Assembly: GCA_964603725.1 (NCBI GenBank) | Contig: CAZRWW010000003.1 | Coordinates: forward strand, 62,001-126,000 | Origin: CAZDKK01 sp964603725 | GTDB lineage: Bacteria; Eisenbacteria; RBG-16-71-46; CAIMUX01; WJJG01 | Direction of reading: 5' to 3' | Length of the DNA: 64,000 nt | Shown here: positions 15,981 to 23,494 of the stretch, piece by piece | Position numbering within the stretch: the stretch's first letter is position 1 | Layout: every line of letters starts with the position of its first letter | Notes under the pieces: model-generated | Seen by the model: the letters and a program-made list of their open reading frames with translations, nothing else | Told to the model about the DNA's origin: nothing | The model's database searches: none | Made by a program: the position numbers and the translations under genes

Positions 15981-16943
15981 ATGCGAGTGAGACGCCGGGG
16001 GTTCACAGGCAGTTTCGTCCTCCTCTCGCTCATCGTCGCCGCGGTGGTCTCATTGGGCTTGCCGGCCGCGCGGGCGCTCCCTGCGGCCGAGAAGGCGGCG
16101 CCGCTGCGCGTGATGAGCTTTAACATCCGCTACGGCACCGCGCCCGATGGTGAGAACGCATGGGAGCACCGCCGCGACTTGCTGCTCGAGACGATCGTAA
16201 CCTTCGACCCCGACCTCCTGGGCACGCAGGAGTGTCTGCAGCTCCAGGCCGAGTTCCTGCAGGCCCGCCTGCCCGGCCGCTCCTTCGTGGGCGTTGGCCG
16301 CGACGACGGCCGCCAGGCGGGCGAGATGTGCGCGATCTTCTACCGCAGCGATCGCTTCGAGCAACTCGACGCGGGGCACTTCTGGCTCAGCGAGACGCCC
16401 GACGAGGTGGCGAGCAAGAGCTGGGATGCCGCCCTCACGCGAATCGTCTCCTGGGTGCGGCTGCGCGACAAGGTCAGCGCCCAGCCGCTGGTGTTCTTCA
16501 ACACCCACTTCGATCACATGGGTCAGGCGGCGCGCCGGGAATCGGCCGGGCTGTTGCTGCAGAAGGTCCGGGAGATCGCGGGCGACCTCCCCCGCATCGT
16601 GACGGGCGACTTCAACGCCGATGCGGATCCGATCACCGACGGACCCTATCGCGTGCTGCTGGGTGTCGCGCGAAAACCCGGACGCGGATCCAGTGGAGGA
16701 CCGGGCGGAGAATCCGGCCCGCCGCCGTTGGGACTCACCGACACCTACCGCGCCGTTCATCCGCGACGAGCCGCGGGCGAGGGCACGTTCAACGGCTTCA
16801 CCGGCGATGCGAGCGGCCAGCGCATCGACTGGATCCTGACCTCGCCCGGCTGGAAGGTCCTGGAAGCGGGCATCGACCGGACGCAGCGCGATGGGCGCTA
16901 CCCATCGGACCACTTCCCGGTGACGGCGGTGGTGAGCTTCTGA
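15981..16943 (+). CDS. Exported endonuclease/exonuclease/phosphatase-fold hydrolase
   Basis: A 320-residue EEP-superfamily enzyme with a signal peptide at about 1-35 (ending ARALPAAEK). Conserved pieces are MSFNIRYGT (metal/base Asn), GTQECLQLQ (metal Glu), NTHFDHMG (catalytic His region), GDFNADAD, and the final YPSDHFPV (catalytic Asp-His). All key residues are present. Relatives include exported phosphodiesterases and sphingomyelinase-like enzymes; the substrate here is unknown. A 19-residue linker rich in Gly/Pro (near 234-252) interrupts the fold before LTDTYRAVHP. The start at 15981 follows a purine-rich AAGGAGG region. Confidence 0.82.
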   Translation: MRVRRRGFTGSFVLLSLIVAAVVSLGLPAARALPAAEKAAPLRVMSFNIRYGTAPDGENAWEHRRDLLLETIVTFDPDLLGTQECLQLQAEFLQARLPGRSFVGVGRDDGRQAGEMCAIFYRSDRFEQLDAGHFWLSETPDEVASKSWDAALTRIVSWVRLRDKVSAQPLVFFNTHFDHMGQAARRESAGLLLQKVREIAGDLPRIVTGDFNADADPITDGPYRVLLGVARKPGRGSSGGPGGESGPPPLGLTDTYRAVHPRRAAGEGTFNGFTGDASGQRIDWILTSPGWKVLEAGIDRTQRDGRYPSDHFPVTAVVSF

Positions 16944-16964
16944 CGCGCTGGCCGGGAGCGGTGC

Positions 16965-17477
16965 GTGACAACTTCCATCCGCCAACGTGTGATCGCCGAG
17001 CTGACGGCAGGCGGCGTCGACTATCGCACGATCCGGCACGCGCCGGCCGTCGGCAGCCTGCGGATCGCCGAGCAGCGCGGGATGCCCCCGGCCGCGGGGG
17101 CCAAGACGCTGCTGGTCCGGGCCGCGGGCGCGTACAGCCTGCTGGTGATCCCGGGCGATCGGAGGCTCTCGTCGCCGAAACTGCGCCGGGTCTTGGGAAC
17201 GCACGACATCCGGTTTGCGCGGCCGCAGGAGCTGTTCGAGGTGACCGCCTGCTGTCCGGGCGAAGCGCCCCCGCTGGGAAAGCTCTTCGATCTGCCGGTC
17301 GTCATGGACCCGCGCGTGGCGGCGAATCAGGAGGTGGCCTTTACGGCGGGCAGCACCGACGAGTCGTTCGTTGTGAAAGCGGTGGACCTGCTTCGCCTCG
17401 TGCAGCCGCGGCTGGCGGACCTGACGCACGACGAGGGGCAGGGCGAGGGCGCTCGAGGTCCCGGAGGTTGCCCTTGA
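16965..17477 (+). CDS. YbaK/EbsC-family aminoacyl-tRNA deacylase
   Basis: A 170-residue protein with a YbaK/ProX editing domain. YRTIRHAPAVGSLRIAEQRG begins the fold; KTLLVRAAGAYSLLVIPGDRR includes the family lysine (K47 in GAKTLLV). GTHDIRFARPQELFEVTACCPGEAPPLG covers the substrate loop ending G-x-x-P-P-L-G. Family members hydrolyse mischarged aminoacyl-tRNAs such as Cys-tRNA(Pro). The GTG start at 16965 follows GGGAG. It lies 21 bp after the EEP gene and is probably co-transcribed. A decayed partial copy of its 5' region occurs at 21445-21558. Confidence 0.85.
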   Translation: MTTSIRQRVIAELTAGGVDYRTIRHAPAVGSLRIAEQRGMPPAAGAKTLLVRAAGAYSLLVIPGDRRLSSPKLRRVLGTHDIRFARPQELFEVTACCPGEAPPLGKLFDLPVVMDPRVAANQEVAFTAGSTDESFVVKAVDLLRLVQPRLADLTHDEGQGEGARGPGGCP

Positions 17478-17535
17478 CGCGCGGCTGGTCGGCCTGGGAC
17501 CATCGCTGAGATTCGCGGGCCACGGACTCTGCCGT

Positions 17536-17609
17536 GGACCAGGGCATGTCCGTCGGCCACGGGTCCAGCCGCGGACCAGGGCATGCCCGTCAGCCACGGG
17601 CACATGCCA
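17536..17609. repeat. two-copy 37-bp tandem repeat with internal inverted repeats
   Basis: Copies start at 17536 and 17573 and share most bases, beginning GGACCAGGGCATG. Within copy one, GGACC (17536-17540) can pair with GGTCC (17562-17566). It lies between the YbaK-type gene and the LolA-like operon, so it may end transcription of the first or regulate the second. No T-tract is present. Confidence 0.5.
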
Positions 17610-17650
17610 GGGCCATTCGTCTATGGGCAATGGTCAGGGAGGATCGAACC

Positions 17651-18805
17651 TTGAAGAGAATCCCCGGGCTGCTGATCGGGTTGACTGTGCTGGCGGGGCC
17701 GGCCGCACTGTGGGGTCCGGCTCATCTGTGGGGTCCGGCTTCGCTGTGGGTGCCGGTCGCAGGCGCTGCGCCGGCCGTGACCTCGGCTCCAGCGGCGACC
17801 GCTGCGCCGGATCAGGTGGCGCGCGTGCTGGACCGTTTCTGCGAGGCCTCCGGCGGCCGCGAGCGGCTGACGAACCTGGCGAGCATCTCGGTGACGGCCC
17901 GCATCGATGCCATGGACTACCAGTACGCCCTGCACCTGCTGGCCGACGGTCGCTTCCGCAACGAGGCGCGGGATCGCACCACCGTGTATGACGGCCAGAA
18001 GTACTGGCAGGTCTACTACGGCCTGGTGCACGAAGCGATGGGCGACGACCTGGCCCGCCTCAAGGAGGTGAGCCTGAACGAGGTCTTCCTGCACGGTCTC
18101 ATCGACGCTGCCGGGCGGCCGGCCCAGCTCGAGTACGCCGGGTCCGAGGCCCGCCGCGGGAAGACCTACGAGCTCTTGACCACCGCGCGGCCTGACGGGC
18201 GCAAGCGGACCTTCTACTTCGATGGCGAGACGGGCCTGTTGAGCAAGATCGTGGAGCTGGTCCCGGATCCCGACGTGCGTGAGCTGATGCGGATCTACAC
18301 GATCTCGGACTACCAGGATTGCGGCGGCCTGACGCTCCCCACGACCTTCCAGATCATGTGCGTCACCACCGGCGAGGAGATCCAGCCGCGCACCCATTTC
18401 ACCGATATCCGCGTGAATCAGCCGGTGGACGAGCAGCTCTACGCGCGGCCGGCATCGGCGCTGCCGCCGGTCGAGTTGACCGCCGGGTGGCTGGTTGGAC
18501 AGATCGTGGGTATCTCGGGGCGCGGCAGCTTGATCACCAGCATCGCCGGGCCAGATCTCGCGCGGCTGAACGTCACGAACCGCGCGGTGCTGATTGCGGA
18601 GATCCGCGGCCGGCAAACACGTCACTTGTACACCGATGACCTGCAGGGAGTCGCATCGGGCGACTATGTCGCAACCTTCAACAGCTCACCGGCCTTGTGG
18701 CTGGTCAAGGCCTATGTGGGCATGACCAGCGACCAGAGCTATGAGGTGGGAGACCAGGTCCGGCTCACGGTGGCTGAGGATACGCAGGATGAGGAGGGAC
18801 GATGA
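17651..18805 (+). CDS. Exported LolA/outer-membrane-lipoprotein-sorting-like protein
   Basis: A 384-residue exported protein that resembles the LolA/LppX-type beta-fold family: RFCEASGGRERLTNLASISV, a central NEARDRTTVYDGQKYWQVYY, and TFYFDGETGLLSKI. The hydrophobic signal is built from 6-residue repeats (AALWGP/AHLWGP/ASLWVP). I chose TTG at 17651 because GGGAGG lies 8 nt upstream; ATG at 17630 is in frame but lacks a ribosome-binding site. Its last bases overlap the aldo/keto reductase start (ATGA), so it leads a three-gene translationally coupled operon. It may carry a lipid or hydrophobic ligand across the periplasm. This assignment is at fold level. Confidence 0.65.
   Translation: MKRIPGLLIGLTVLAGPAALWGPAHLWGPASLWVPVAGAAPAVTSAPAATAAPDQVARVLDRFCEASGGRERLTNLASISVTARIDAMDYQYALHLLADGRFRNEARDRTTVYDGQKYWQVYYGLVHEAMGDDLARLKEVSLNEVFLHGLIDAAGRPAQLEYAGSEARRGKTYELLTTARPDGRKRTFYFDGETGLLSKIVELVPDPDVRELMRIYTISDYQDCGGLTLPTTFQIMCVTTGEEIQPRTHFTDIRVNQPVDEQLYARPASALPPVELTAGWLVGQIVGISGRGSLITSIAGPDLARLNVTNRAVLIAEIRGRQTRHLYTDDLQGVASGDYVATFNSSPALWLVKAYVGMTSDQSYEVGDQVRLTVAEDTQDEEGR
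17693..17752 (+). repeat. 18-bp tandem repeats in the signal-peptide region
   Basis: Units at 17693-17710, 17711-17728 and 17729-17746, plus a degenerate fourth from 17747. The best-conserved part is TGGGGTCCGGCT. They encode L-W-G-P-A-x and have the same unit length as the repeat at 15491-15580 but a different sequence. Confidence 0.7.
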
Positions 18806-19692
18806 CCATCGGGACAGGGGCTGCAGTGCAAGGCGAGGGTGGACGGCGATGGAGCGTCCGGTGGTGCTGGGTAGGCGCGCTGCTGGTAGCGATGGGCGCG
18901 AGCCTGTGCGGCGCGGAGGCGCAGAGCGCTCCCACGGAGCCGAAGGTCCTCCACCACAATATGCTCGGGGCGACAGGCCTGCGGGTCTCGGACATCGGTT
19001 TCGGCGCGGGCTCCCTGACGGACCCGGCACTGGTCGAGTACGCGTTGGACCTGGGCATCACCTACTTCGACACGGCGGAGGACTACGGCCGGGGTCAGAG
19101 TGAGACCGCGATCGGGCAAGTGGCCGCTCGGCGCCGGGGCGAGATGGTGATCTGCACCAAGCTCGGCGTCGACGGCAACACGACGGAGGAAGACGTCTTC
19201 CGCAAGATGGACGCCAGTCTGCAGCGGCTGCAGACCACCTACGTCGATGTGCTCATGATCTGGGGCGGCGATCGCGCGGCGTTGGACAATCCCGCGGTCC
19301 TGTCCGCCTTCGCCAAACTCAAGGAGCAGGGCAAGGCGCGTTTCACGGGGGTTTCCCATCACGGGCCCAACATGGTGGCCGACCTGAAGCCGCTGGTGGA
19401 GGCGGGGCGCGTGGACGTCATCCTCTGCAGCTACGACCCGGTCGGCGAGCCCGAGCTGCCGGAGCTGCTGGCCGCGGCGCGAGAAAAGGGGATCGGCCTG
19501 GTGGCGATGAAAGTCCTGCCGTCGGCGCGGCGCGCCGAGCTGCCGGAGTTCCAGTCCGGCGCCTATCCCTTCCACCTGGCCGCTGTGCGCTGGGCCCTGC
19601 GGACGAGCGGGATGCATTCCATCCTGGTCAGCTTCGCCATGCCCGATCAGATCGACGAGTTCCTGGCGGTCTCGGGAGCGGCGGTGCAATGA
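18802..19692 (+). CDS. Exported aldo/keto reductase-like protein with altered catalytic tetrad
   Basis: A 296-residue AKR barrel behind an N-terminal export signal that includes GRRWSVRW, possibly a twin-arginine signal. Family landmarks are LGATGLRVSDIGFGAG, TYFDTAEDYGRGQSE (catalytic Asp and Tyr) and VICTKLG (catalytic Lys). The fourth residue, normally His in D-x-x-x-x-H, is Trp in VDVLMIWGGD. Reductase activity is therefore doubtful or changed. The NAD(P) end of the barrel (VAMKVLPSAR) remains. It overlaps its neighbours by 4 bp on both sides, which places it functionally with the LolA-like and DUF6599 proteins. Confidence 0.8.
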   Translation: MTIGTGAAVQGEGGRRWSVRWCWVGALLVAMGASLCGAEAQSAPTEPKVLHHNMLGATGLRVSDIGFGAGSLTDPALVEYALDLGITYFDTAEDYGRGQSETAIGQVAARRRGEMVICTKLGVDGNTTEEDVFRKMDASLQRLQTTYVDVLMIWGGDRAALDNPAVLSAFAKLKEQGKARFTGVSHHGPNMVADLKPLVEAGRVDVILCSYDPVGEPELPELLAAAREKGIGLVAMKVLPSARRAELPEFQSGAYPFHLAAVRWALRTSGMHSILVSFAMPDQIDEFLAVSGAAVQ

Positions 19693-20696
19693 CGCGGGCG
19701 GCGGCCGGAGGTGCGCCCACGCGGCGACTGGCGGGTGCGCGTGCGGGGCGGGCGGCGATCCTGGTTGCCCTGCTCGGTGCGCTCGCCGGCGCGTCGTTGC
19801 CTGCTTCCTTCAGCGTGCCCGGGTGGCTCGCGGCCGGCGAGTCGCGGGCGCTCCCGTCGGGCGAGCTGTGGCAGCAGATCAACGGCGCCGCCGAACAGTA
19901 CGTCACCTTCGGCTGCAGCCTGCTTGCGATCGGCGACTACCGGCGCGAGACGAGCGAGGCGGAGCTCACCGTCGAGATCTACGAATTCGCGGATGAGCTG
20001 GGCAGCTTCGGCCTGTATGCGCTGGAGCGTCCGCTGCGCGGGCCCTACCTGGAGGTGGGCGTCCAGGGATACCAGAGCGGCGGCGATCTCAACTTCCTCT
20101 GCGGGCGGCGCTACTTCAAGCTGCGCATCTACCCGGAGGGTGAGGATGAGATCGAGGCGCTCCACCAGTTCGCGCGGGAGATCGCGGCGCAACACTGCGC
20201 CGGCGCCGCGTTCCCACGCGAGCTGGGGATCTTCCCCGCGGAGGGTTTGATTCCGGACTCCTTCGGTTTCATCCCGCGGGCGGCGCTGGGCCTCAAGGGT
20301 TTCGATCGCGCGCTCAGCGCGAAGTACCGCCACGCCGGCGGGGATGTCACGCTCTACGTTGTGCGTGGGCTGGGCTCCGAGGCCGCCGCGACGACGGAGG
20401 CGGCTGTACATGCCGCGCTCGCGCAGCGCAGCGCCGGGACGCTCGAGGAGGTCCGGATCGCCGGCGCCTTCGGCGTGCGCGGGGAGCTCAAGTATCACGG
20501 CCCGGTGCTGCTCCTGCGCGCCGGCCACGACCTACTGTTGGCCGCGGGCGCGATCGATGGTGAGGGCGGGCACGGTGTGATCGGTGGCGAGAGCGGGCAC
20601 AGCGCAGCCGATGGCGGGAGCGGGCACGGCGAAGCCGATGGCGGAAGGGTGCGCGACGTGATCGAGCGCATCCTCGGAGCGCTCGCCGGGGAGTGA
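19689..20696 (+). CDS. DUF6599-family exported protein
   Basis: A 335-residue protein with an N-terminal signal (about 1-40). The main domain reads ELWQQINGAAEQYVTFGC, AELTVEIYEFADELGSFGLY and LNFLCGRRYFKLRIYPE, matching the uncharacterised DUF6599 family, whose members are periplasmic or surface proteins of unknown role. Three 9-residue repeats (DGEGGHGVI, GGESGHSAA, DGGSGHGEA) near the C terminus arise from a 27-bp tandem repeat and are probably a flexible insertion. It is the last gene of the operon starting at 17651. Confidence 0.7.
   Translation: MTRAAAGGAPTRRLAGARAGRAAILVALLGALAGASLPASFSVPGWLAAGESRALPSGELWQQINGAAEQYVTFGCSLLAIGDYRRETSEAELTVEIYEFADELGSFGLYALERPLRGPYLEVGVQGYQSGGDLNFLCGRRYFKLRIYPEGEDEIEALHQFAREIAAQHCAGAAFPRELGIFPAEGLIPDSFGFIPRAALGLKGFDRALSAKYRHAGGDVTLYVVRGLGSEAAATTEAAVHAALAQRSAGTLEEVRIAGAFGVRGELKYHGPVLLLRAGHDLLLAAGAIDGEGGHGVIGGESGHSAADGGSGHGEADGGRVRDVIERILGALAGE
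20556..20636 (+). repeat. three 27-bp tandem repeats near the 3' end of the DUF6599 gene
   Basis: Units start at 20556, 20583 and 20610, each carrying GCGGGCAC. They encode Gly/Ser/His-rich nonapeptides and keep the frame. Confidence 0.75.
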
Positions 20697-20764
20697 GCTG
20701 GCCCTGCAGGGGGACACGAGCTCTCAGCGCTGGCCGTTTTCAGCGACATACGCGCCGGGACCGC

Positions 20765-21214
20765 TCAACCTGCCAGGTCTGTTGCCCTGATGATGCGGTA
20801 GAAATAGCCCGACGGCACCAATTCTCGGAAGGGCTCCCCGTGCAGGACCAGGACACGCTGGATGGTCTTCGAGGGAGACTTTTCTTGGAGGAGCTGCCAG
20901 GTCACGATGAGCCCCTGAGCGGATTCTCGCCAGGTTGGGGCGGATGAACGCGTGGTAGAACCGCATGTACTCGTCGCTCAACGCATACTTGATCAACCGT
21001 GACTGATCATCCTTGTTGAAAGGTCTTCTGGACGAAACAAACCCCGGGGACAGAGTGATCGCCGCCCTGCGAGCGCCCTCTGGATGAGCAGGCTCTTGCC
21101 GATCCGCCGGCGACCGTAGATCACGGCAATGCTGGGCGGCGGGCGCACGAGAAAACGCGCCATGGCATCCAGGTCCTACCTGCGGTCGACGAACCGAGCG
21201 GTGCCCACGAATTC
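20765..21214 (-). pseudogene. decayed AAA/archaeal-type ATPase gene
   Basis: Reading the minus strand gives EFVGTARFVDRR, an in-frame TAG, then DLDAMARFLVRPPPSIAVIY followed by GRRRIGKSLLIQRALAGRR, an intact Walker A. After this the frame breaks; a later segment reads YALSDEYMRFYHAFIRPNLA, typical of the C-terminal half of these ATPases. Another frame then gives HGEPFRELVPSGYFYRIIRA and a stop at 20765. About 450 bp remain of a gene normally three times longer, so an internal deletion and several frameshifts have occurred. Confidence 0.7.
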
Positions 21215-21444
21215 CTCCCATGCTTGATTTCAGGCTGGATCATTGGCTGAATTCTCTCAAACCACGGGTGACGCGGTATGCAGGGTCGGTCGCCCGGGGC
21301 GGCATCCGCCGGGGTGGCGCCTTCCCAATACGATCCTCCATAACCAAATACATAACAATATGTTAGGCCATTCCGGCCCCGAGTCTTCAATCCCCCGCCA
21401 CTGCCTTGCCGGGACGCGCCGCGCCCTCCACCCAGAGCGTCGCC

Positions 21445-21558
21445 GGTGTCGGCTATCGTACGATCCAGCACGCTCCGGCCGCCGGCGGCCGCGCATGGCC
21501 GAGCAGCGCGGGATGCCCGACTCCGCGGGGGCCACGACGCCGGCGGCACCCGCGTGGT
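21445..21558 (+). pseudogene. truncated duplicate of the YbaK-type gene 5' region
   Basis: About 114 bp closely resemble the start of the deacylase gene at about 17010-17125. Shared stretches include the codons for YRTI-HAPA and CCGAGCAGCGCGGGATGCCC. The reading frame is broken and no downstream part of the gene follows. It lies 46 bp before the next coding start, in a debris region. Confidence 0.65.
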
Positions 21559-21604
21559 ATGATCCCGCTGCGCCCGCATGCACCCGTACCGCGAGGAGGC
21601 TCCT

Positions 21605-23407
21605 ATGAAGCGGCGAAGGGCAGACTTGTCTTTCCTTGCGTTCTCGGTTGTTGTTGGCATTCATGCGGCCGCCCCCGCCCAGGCTGTTGGGGTGAGCTCA
21701 GCGGCCGCGCTGCCACCCGGGTTGATCTGGGACGCGGCGGGTGCTGTGGCACCGGGGGCCGCCCTCGCGCCGGCCGCCGACGTTGGCGTTGTACAGACGC
21801 CGCTCGCCTTCCCCAACCATCCCGGCTGGCCGGTATCCGTCATGGGCGGCGCATCGCCACCGGTGTGCGCCGACATCGATCCGGCCTACCCGGGACTCGA
21901 GCTCCTGGTGGGCACGCTCTCGAGCGGCGTCAACCTCTACGCCTTCCACCAGGACGGGACGCCGGTCGCCGGCTTTCCGATCGACATTGGGTTCTTCGTC
22001 GCGGCCTCGCCCTCGATCGGGGATCTCGACGGCGACGGTGATCTCGAGATCGTGGCCGGCGACTTCGGGTCGAACCAGGTCTGGGCGCTCAACGCCAACG
22101 GGACCGCGCTGCCCGGCTGGCCGATTCCGGTCGGCGCGAACGTGCGCTCCACCGCCGCGCTGGCCGATCTCGATCCGGACTTCCCCGGATTGGAGGTGAT
22201 CGTGGGCGTGCAAGACGGAACGGTGCAGGCCTGGCACTGGGACGCGACGCCGGTTCCGGGCTGGCCGGTCGCCGCGGGGAACTTCGTCGAGCGTTGCTCG
22301 CCTGGCGTGGGGGATGTCGACGGGGACGGCGACCTCGAGGTCTTCGTCGGTTCCTGGTACGACTACGGGGCGACGAGCACGGGCGGCATCTACGCGTTCG
22401 ATCATGACGGCGCGCCGCTGCCCGGCTGGCCCAAGCTCACCGCGACCCACACCTCCGTCATCGCGTCCCCGGCGTTGGCGGATCTCGACGATGATGGCGA
22501 CAAGGAGATCATCGTCGGCACCTATGAGACGAACGGCAAGATGTACGTCTGGCACCATGACGGCACCGCCATGACCGGTTGGCCCTTCACCATTCCGCGC
22601 GGGGCGTCGAGCACGTCGCTCGTCTCATCGTCGCCGGCGGTGGGCGACGTCGACGGTGACGGCGAGCTGGAGATCGTCAATGGAAGCTGTGGCCAGTGCG
22701 GCACGGTCTACGCCTGGCGGCGCGATGGCACCGTTCTGCCCGGATGGCCCTTCGTGACGAACGCGGTGATCGATGGGTCATCGCCGATCCTGGGCGACGT
22801 GGACGGCGACGGAGAGATCGAGATCGTTGTCGGTTCGGGTTCGGGTTTCACACCCTACGGCTGCAACGCGGGCGAGATCAGCAAGGCTTACATCCTGCGC
22901 GCAGACGGCACGCTGTTCCCCGGGTGGCCGGTCGACCTGGGGACCGCGACGCCGCCCTATCCGGCGCTGGCCGACGTCGACGGTGATGGCTTGGTCGAGG
23001 TCGCCCTCGCGTTCTCTCAGACCGTCTACTTGTGGGATGCACCGGGCGCGTACGTCACGGAGCTTGTGCCGTGGGCCTACTACCACCTCGGGATCGATCA
23101 CACCGGCGACTTCACGTGGCGAGATCCTGCCGGGGCCGCCGACGTGGTTCCCTTCCTGGCCGGCGCGCTGATCGCCCGGCCGAACCCGCGGGTGGGCGAG
23201 GGACTCATTGTCGTCGAGCGCCTGGGCGTCCGCGTGATGGATCCGATCGATGTCTTCGATGCCACGGGGAGGAAGATCCGCTCGCTCGCCGGCGGGGTGT
23301 GGGACGGCGCGGACGCGCGGGGTGACCCGGTCCCCAGCGGAATCTACCTGCTGCGCGGAGCAAACCCGGGCGCAGGCGGTCAGGCGCGGGTCGCGATTCT
23401 GAGGTAA
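21605..23407 (+). CDS. Secreted VCBS/FG-GAP propeller protein with sorting domain
   Basis: A 600-residue exported protein. A signal peptide at about 1-27 ends in APAQA. Repeats with D-x-D-G-D-x-x-L-E-I (GDLDGDGDLEIVAGDFGS, DVDGDGELEIVNG) and the recurrent A-x-x-x-D-G-x-x-x-P-G-W-P follow from about 60 to 490. They predict a calcium-binding seven-bladed FG-GAP/VCBS propeller. The C terminus (IDVFDATGRKIRSL, WDGADARGDPVPSGIYLL) is a shortened FlgD-like domain. GAGGAGG at 21593-21599 selects the ATG at 21605. A role in surface binding is likely; no enzyme motif is seen. Confidence 0.82.
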   Translation: MKRRRADLSFLAFSVVVGIHAAAPAQAVGVSSAAALPPGLIWDAAGAVAPGAALAPAADVGVVQTPLAFPNHPGWPVSVMGGASPPVCADIDPAYPGLELLVGTLSSGVNLYAFHQDGTPVAGFPIDIGFFVAASPSIGDLDGDGDLEIVAGDFGSNQVWALNANGTALPGWPIPVGANVRSTAALADLDPDFPGLEVIVGVQDGTVQAWHWDATPVPGWPVAAGNFVERCSPGVGDVDGDGDLEVFVGSWYDYGATSTGGIYAFDHDGAPLPGWPKLTATHTSVIASPALADLDDDGDKEIIVGTYETNGKMYVWHHDGTAMTGWPFTIPRGASSTSLVSSSPAVGDVDGDGELEIVNGSCGQCGTVYAWRRDGTVLPGWPFVTNAVIDGSSPILGDVDGDGEIEIVVGSGSGFTPYGCNAGEISKAYILRADGTLFPGWPVDLGTATPPYPALADVDGDGLVEVALAFSQTVYLWDAPGAYVTELVPWAYYHLGIDHTGDFTWRDPAGAADVVPFLAGALIARPNPRVGEGLIVVERLGVRVMDPIDVFDATGRKIRSLAGGVWDGADARGDPVPSGIYLLRGANPGAGGQARVAILR

Positions 23408-23459
23408 GGCGGGCGGTCTCGCGTCCTGACGGGCAGCCGGAGGTAAGGCGGGCGGTCTC
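23401..23459. repeat. 20-bp direct repeat, 39 bp apart, spanning a stop codon
   Basis: AGGTAAGGCGGGCGGTCTCG occurs at 23401-23420 and again at 23440-23459. The first copy carries the TAA stop of the upstream gene and the second is intergenic. A simple 39-bp tandem duplication explains it. Confidence 0.7.
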
Positions 23460-23494
23460 GAGTCCGAACGGCCGGCCGCCGAAGGAGGTGAGCC

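Noticed and set aside
16050..17630. 526-codon minus-strand frame across the EEP and YbaK genes
   Set aside because: Antisense shadow: the opposite strand encodes complete, motif-bearing proteins and the translated shadow has no family features.
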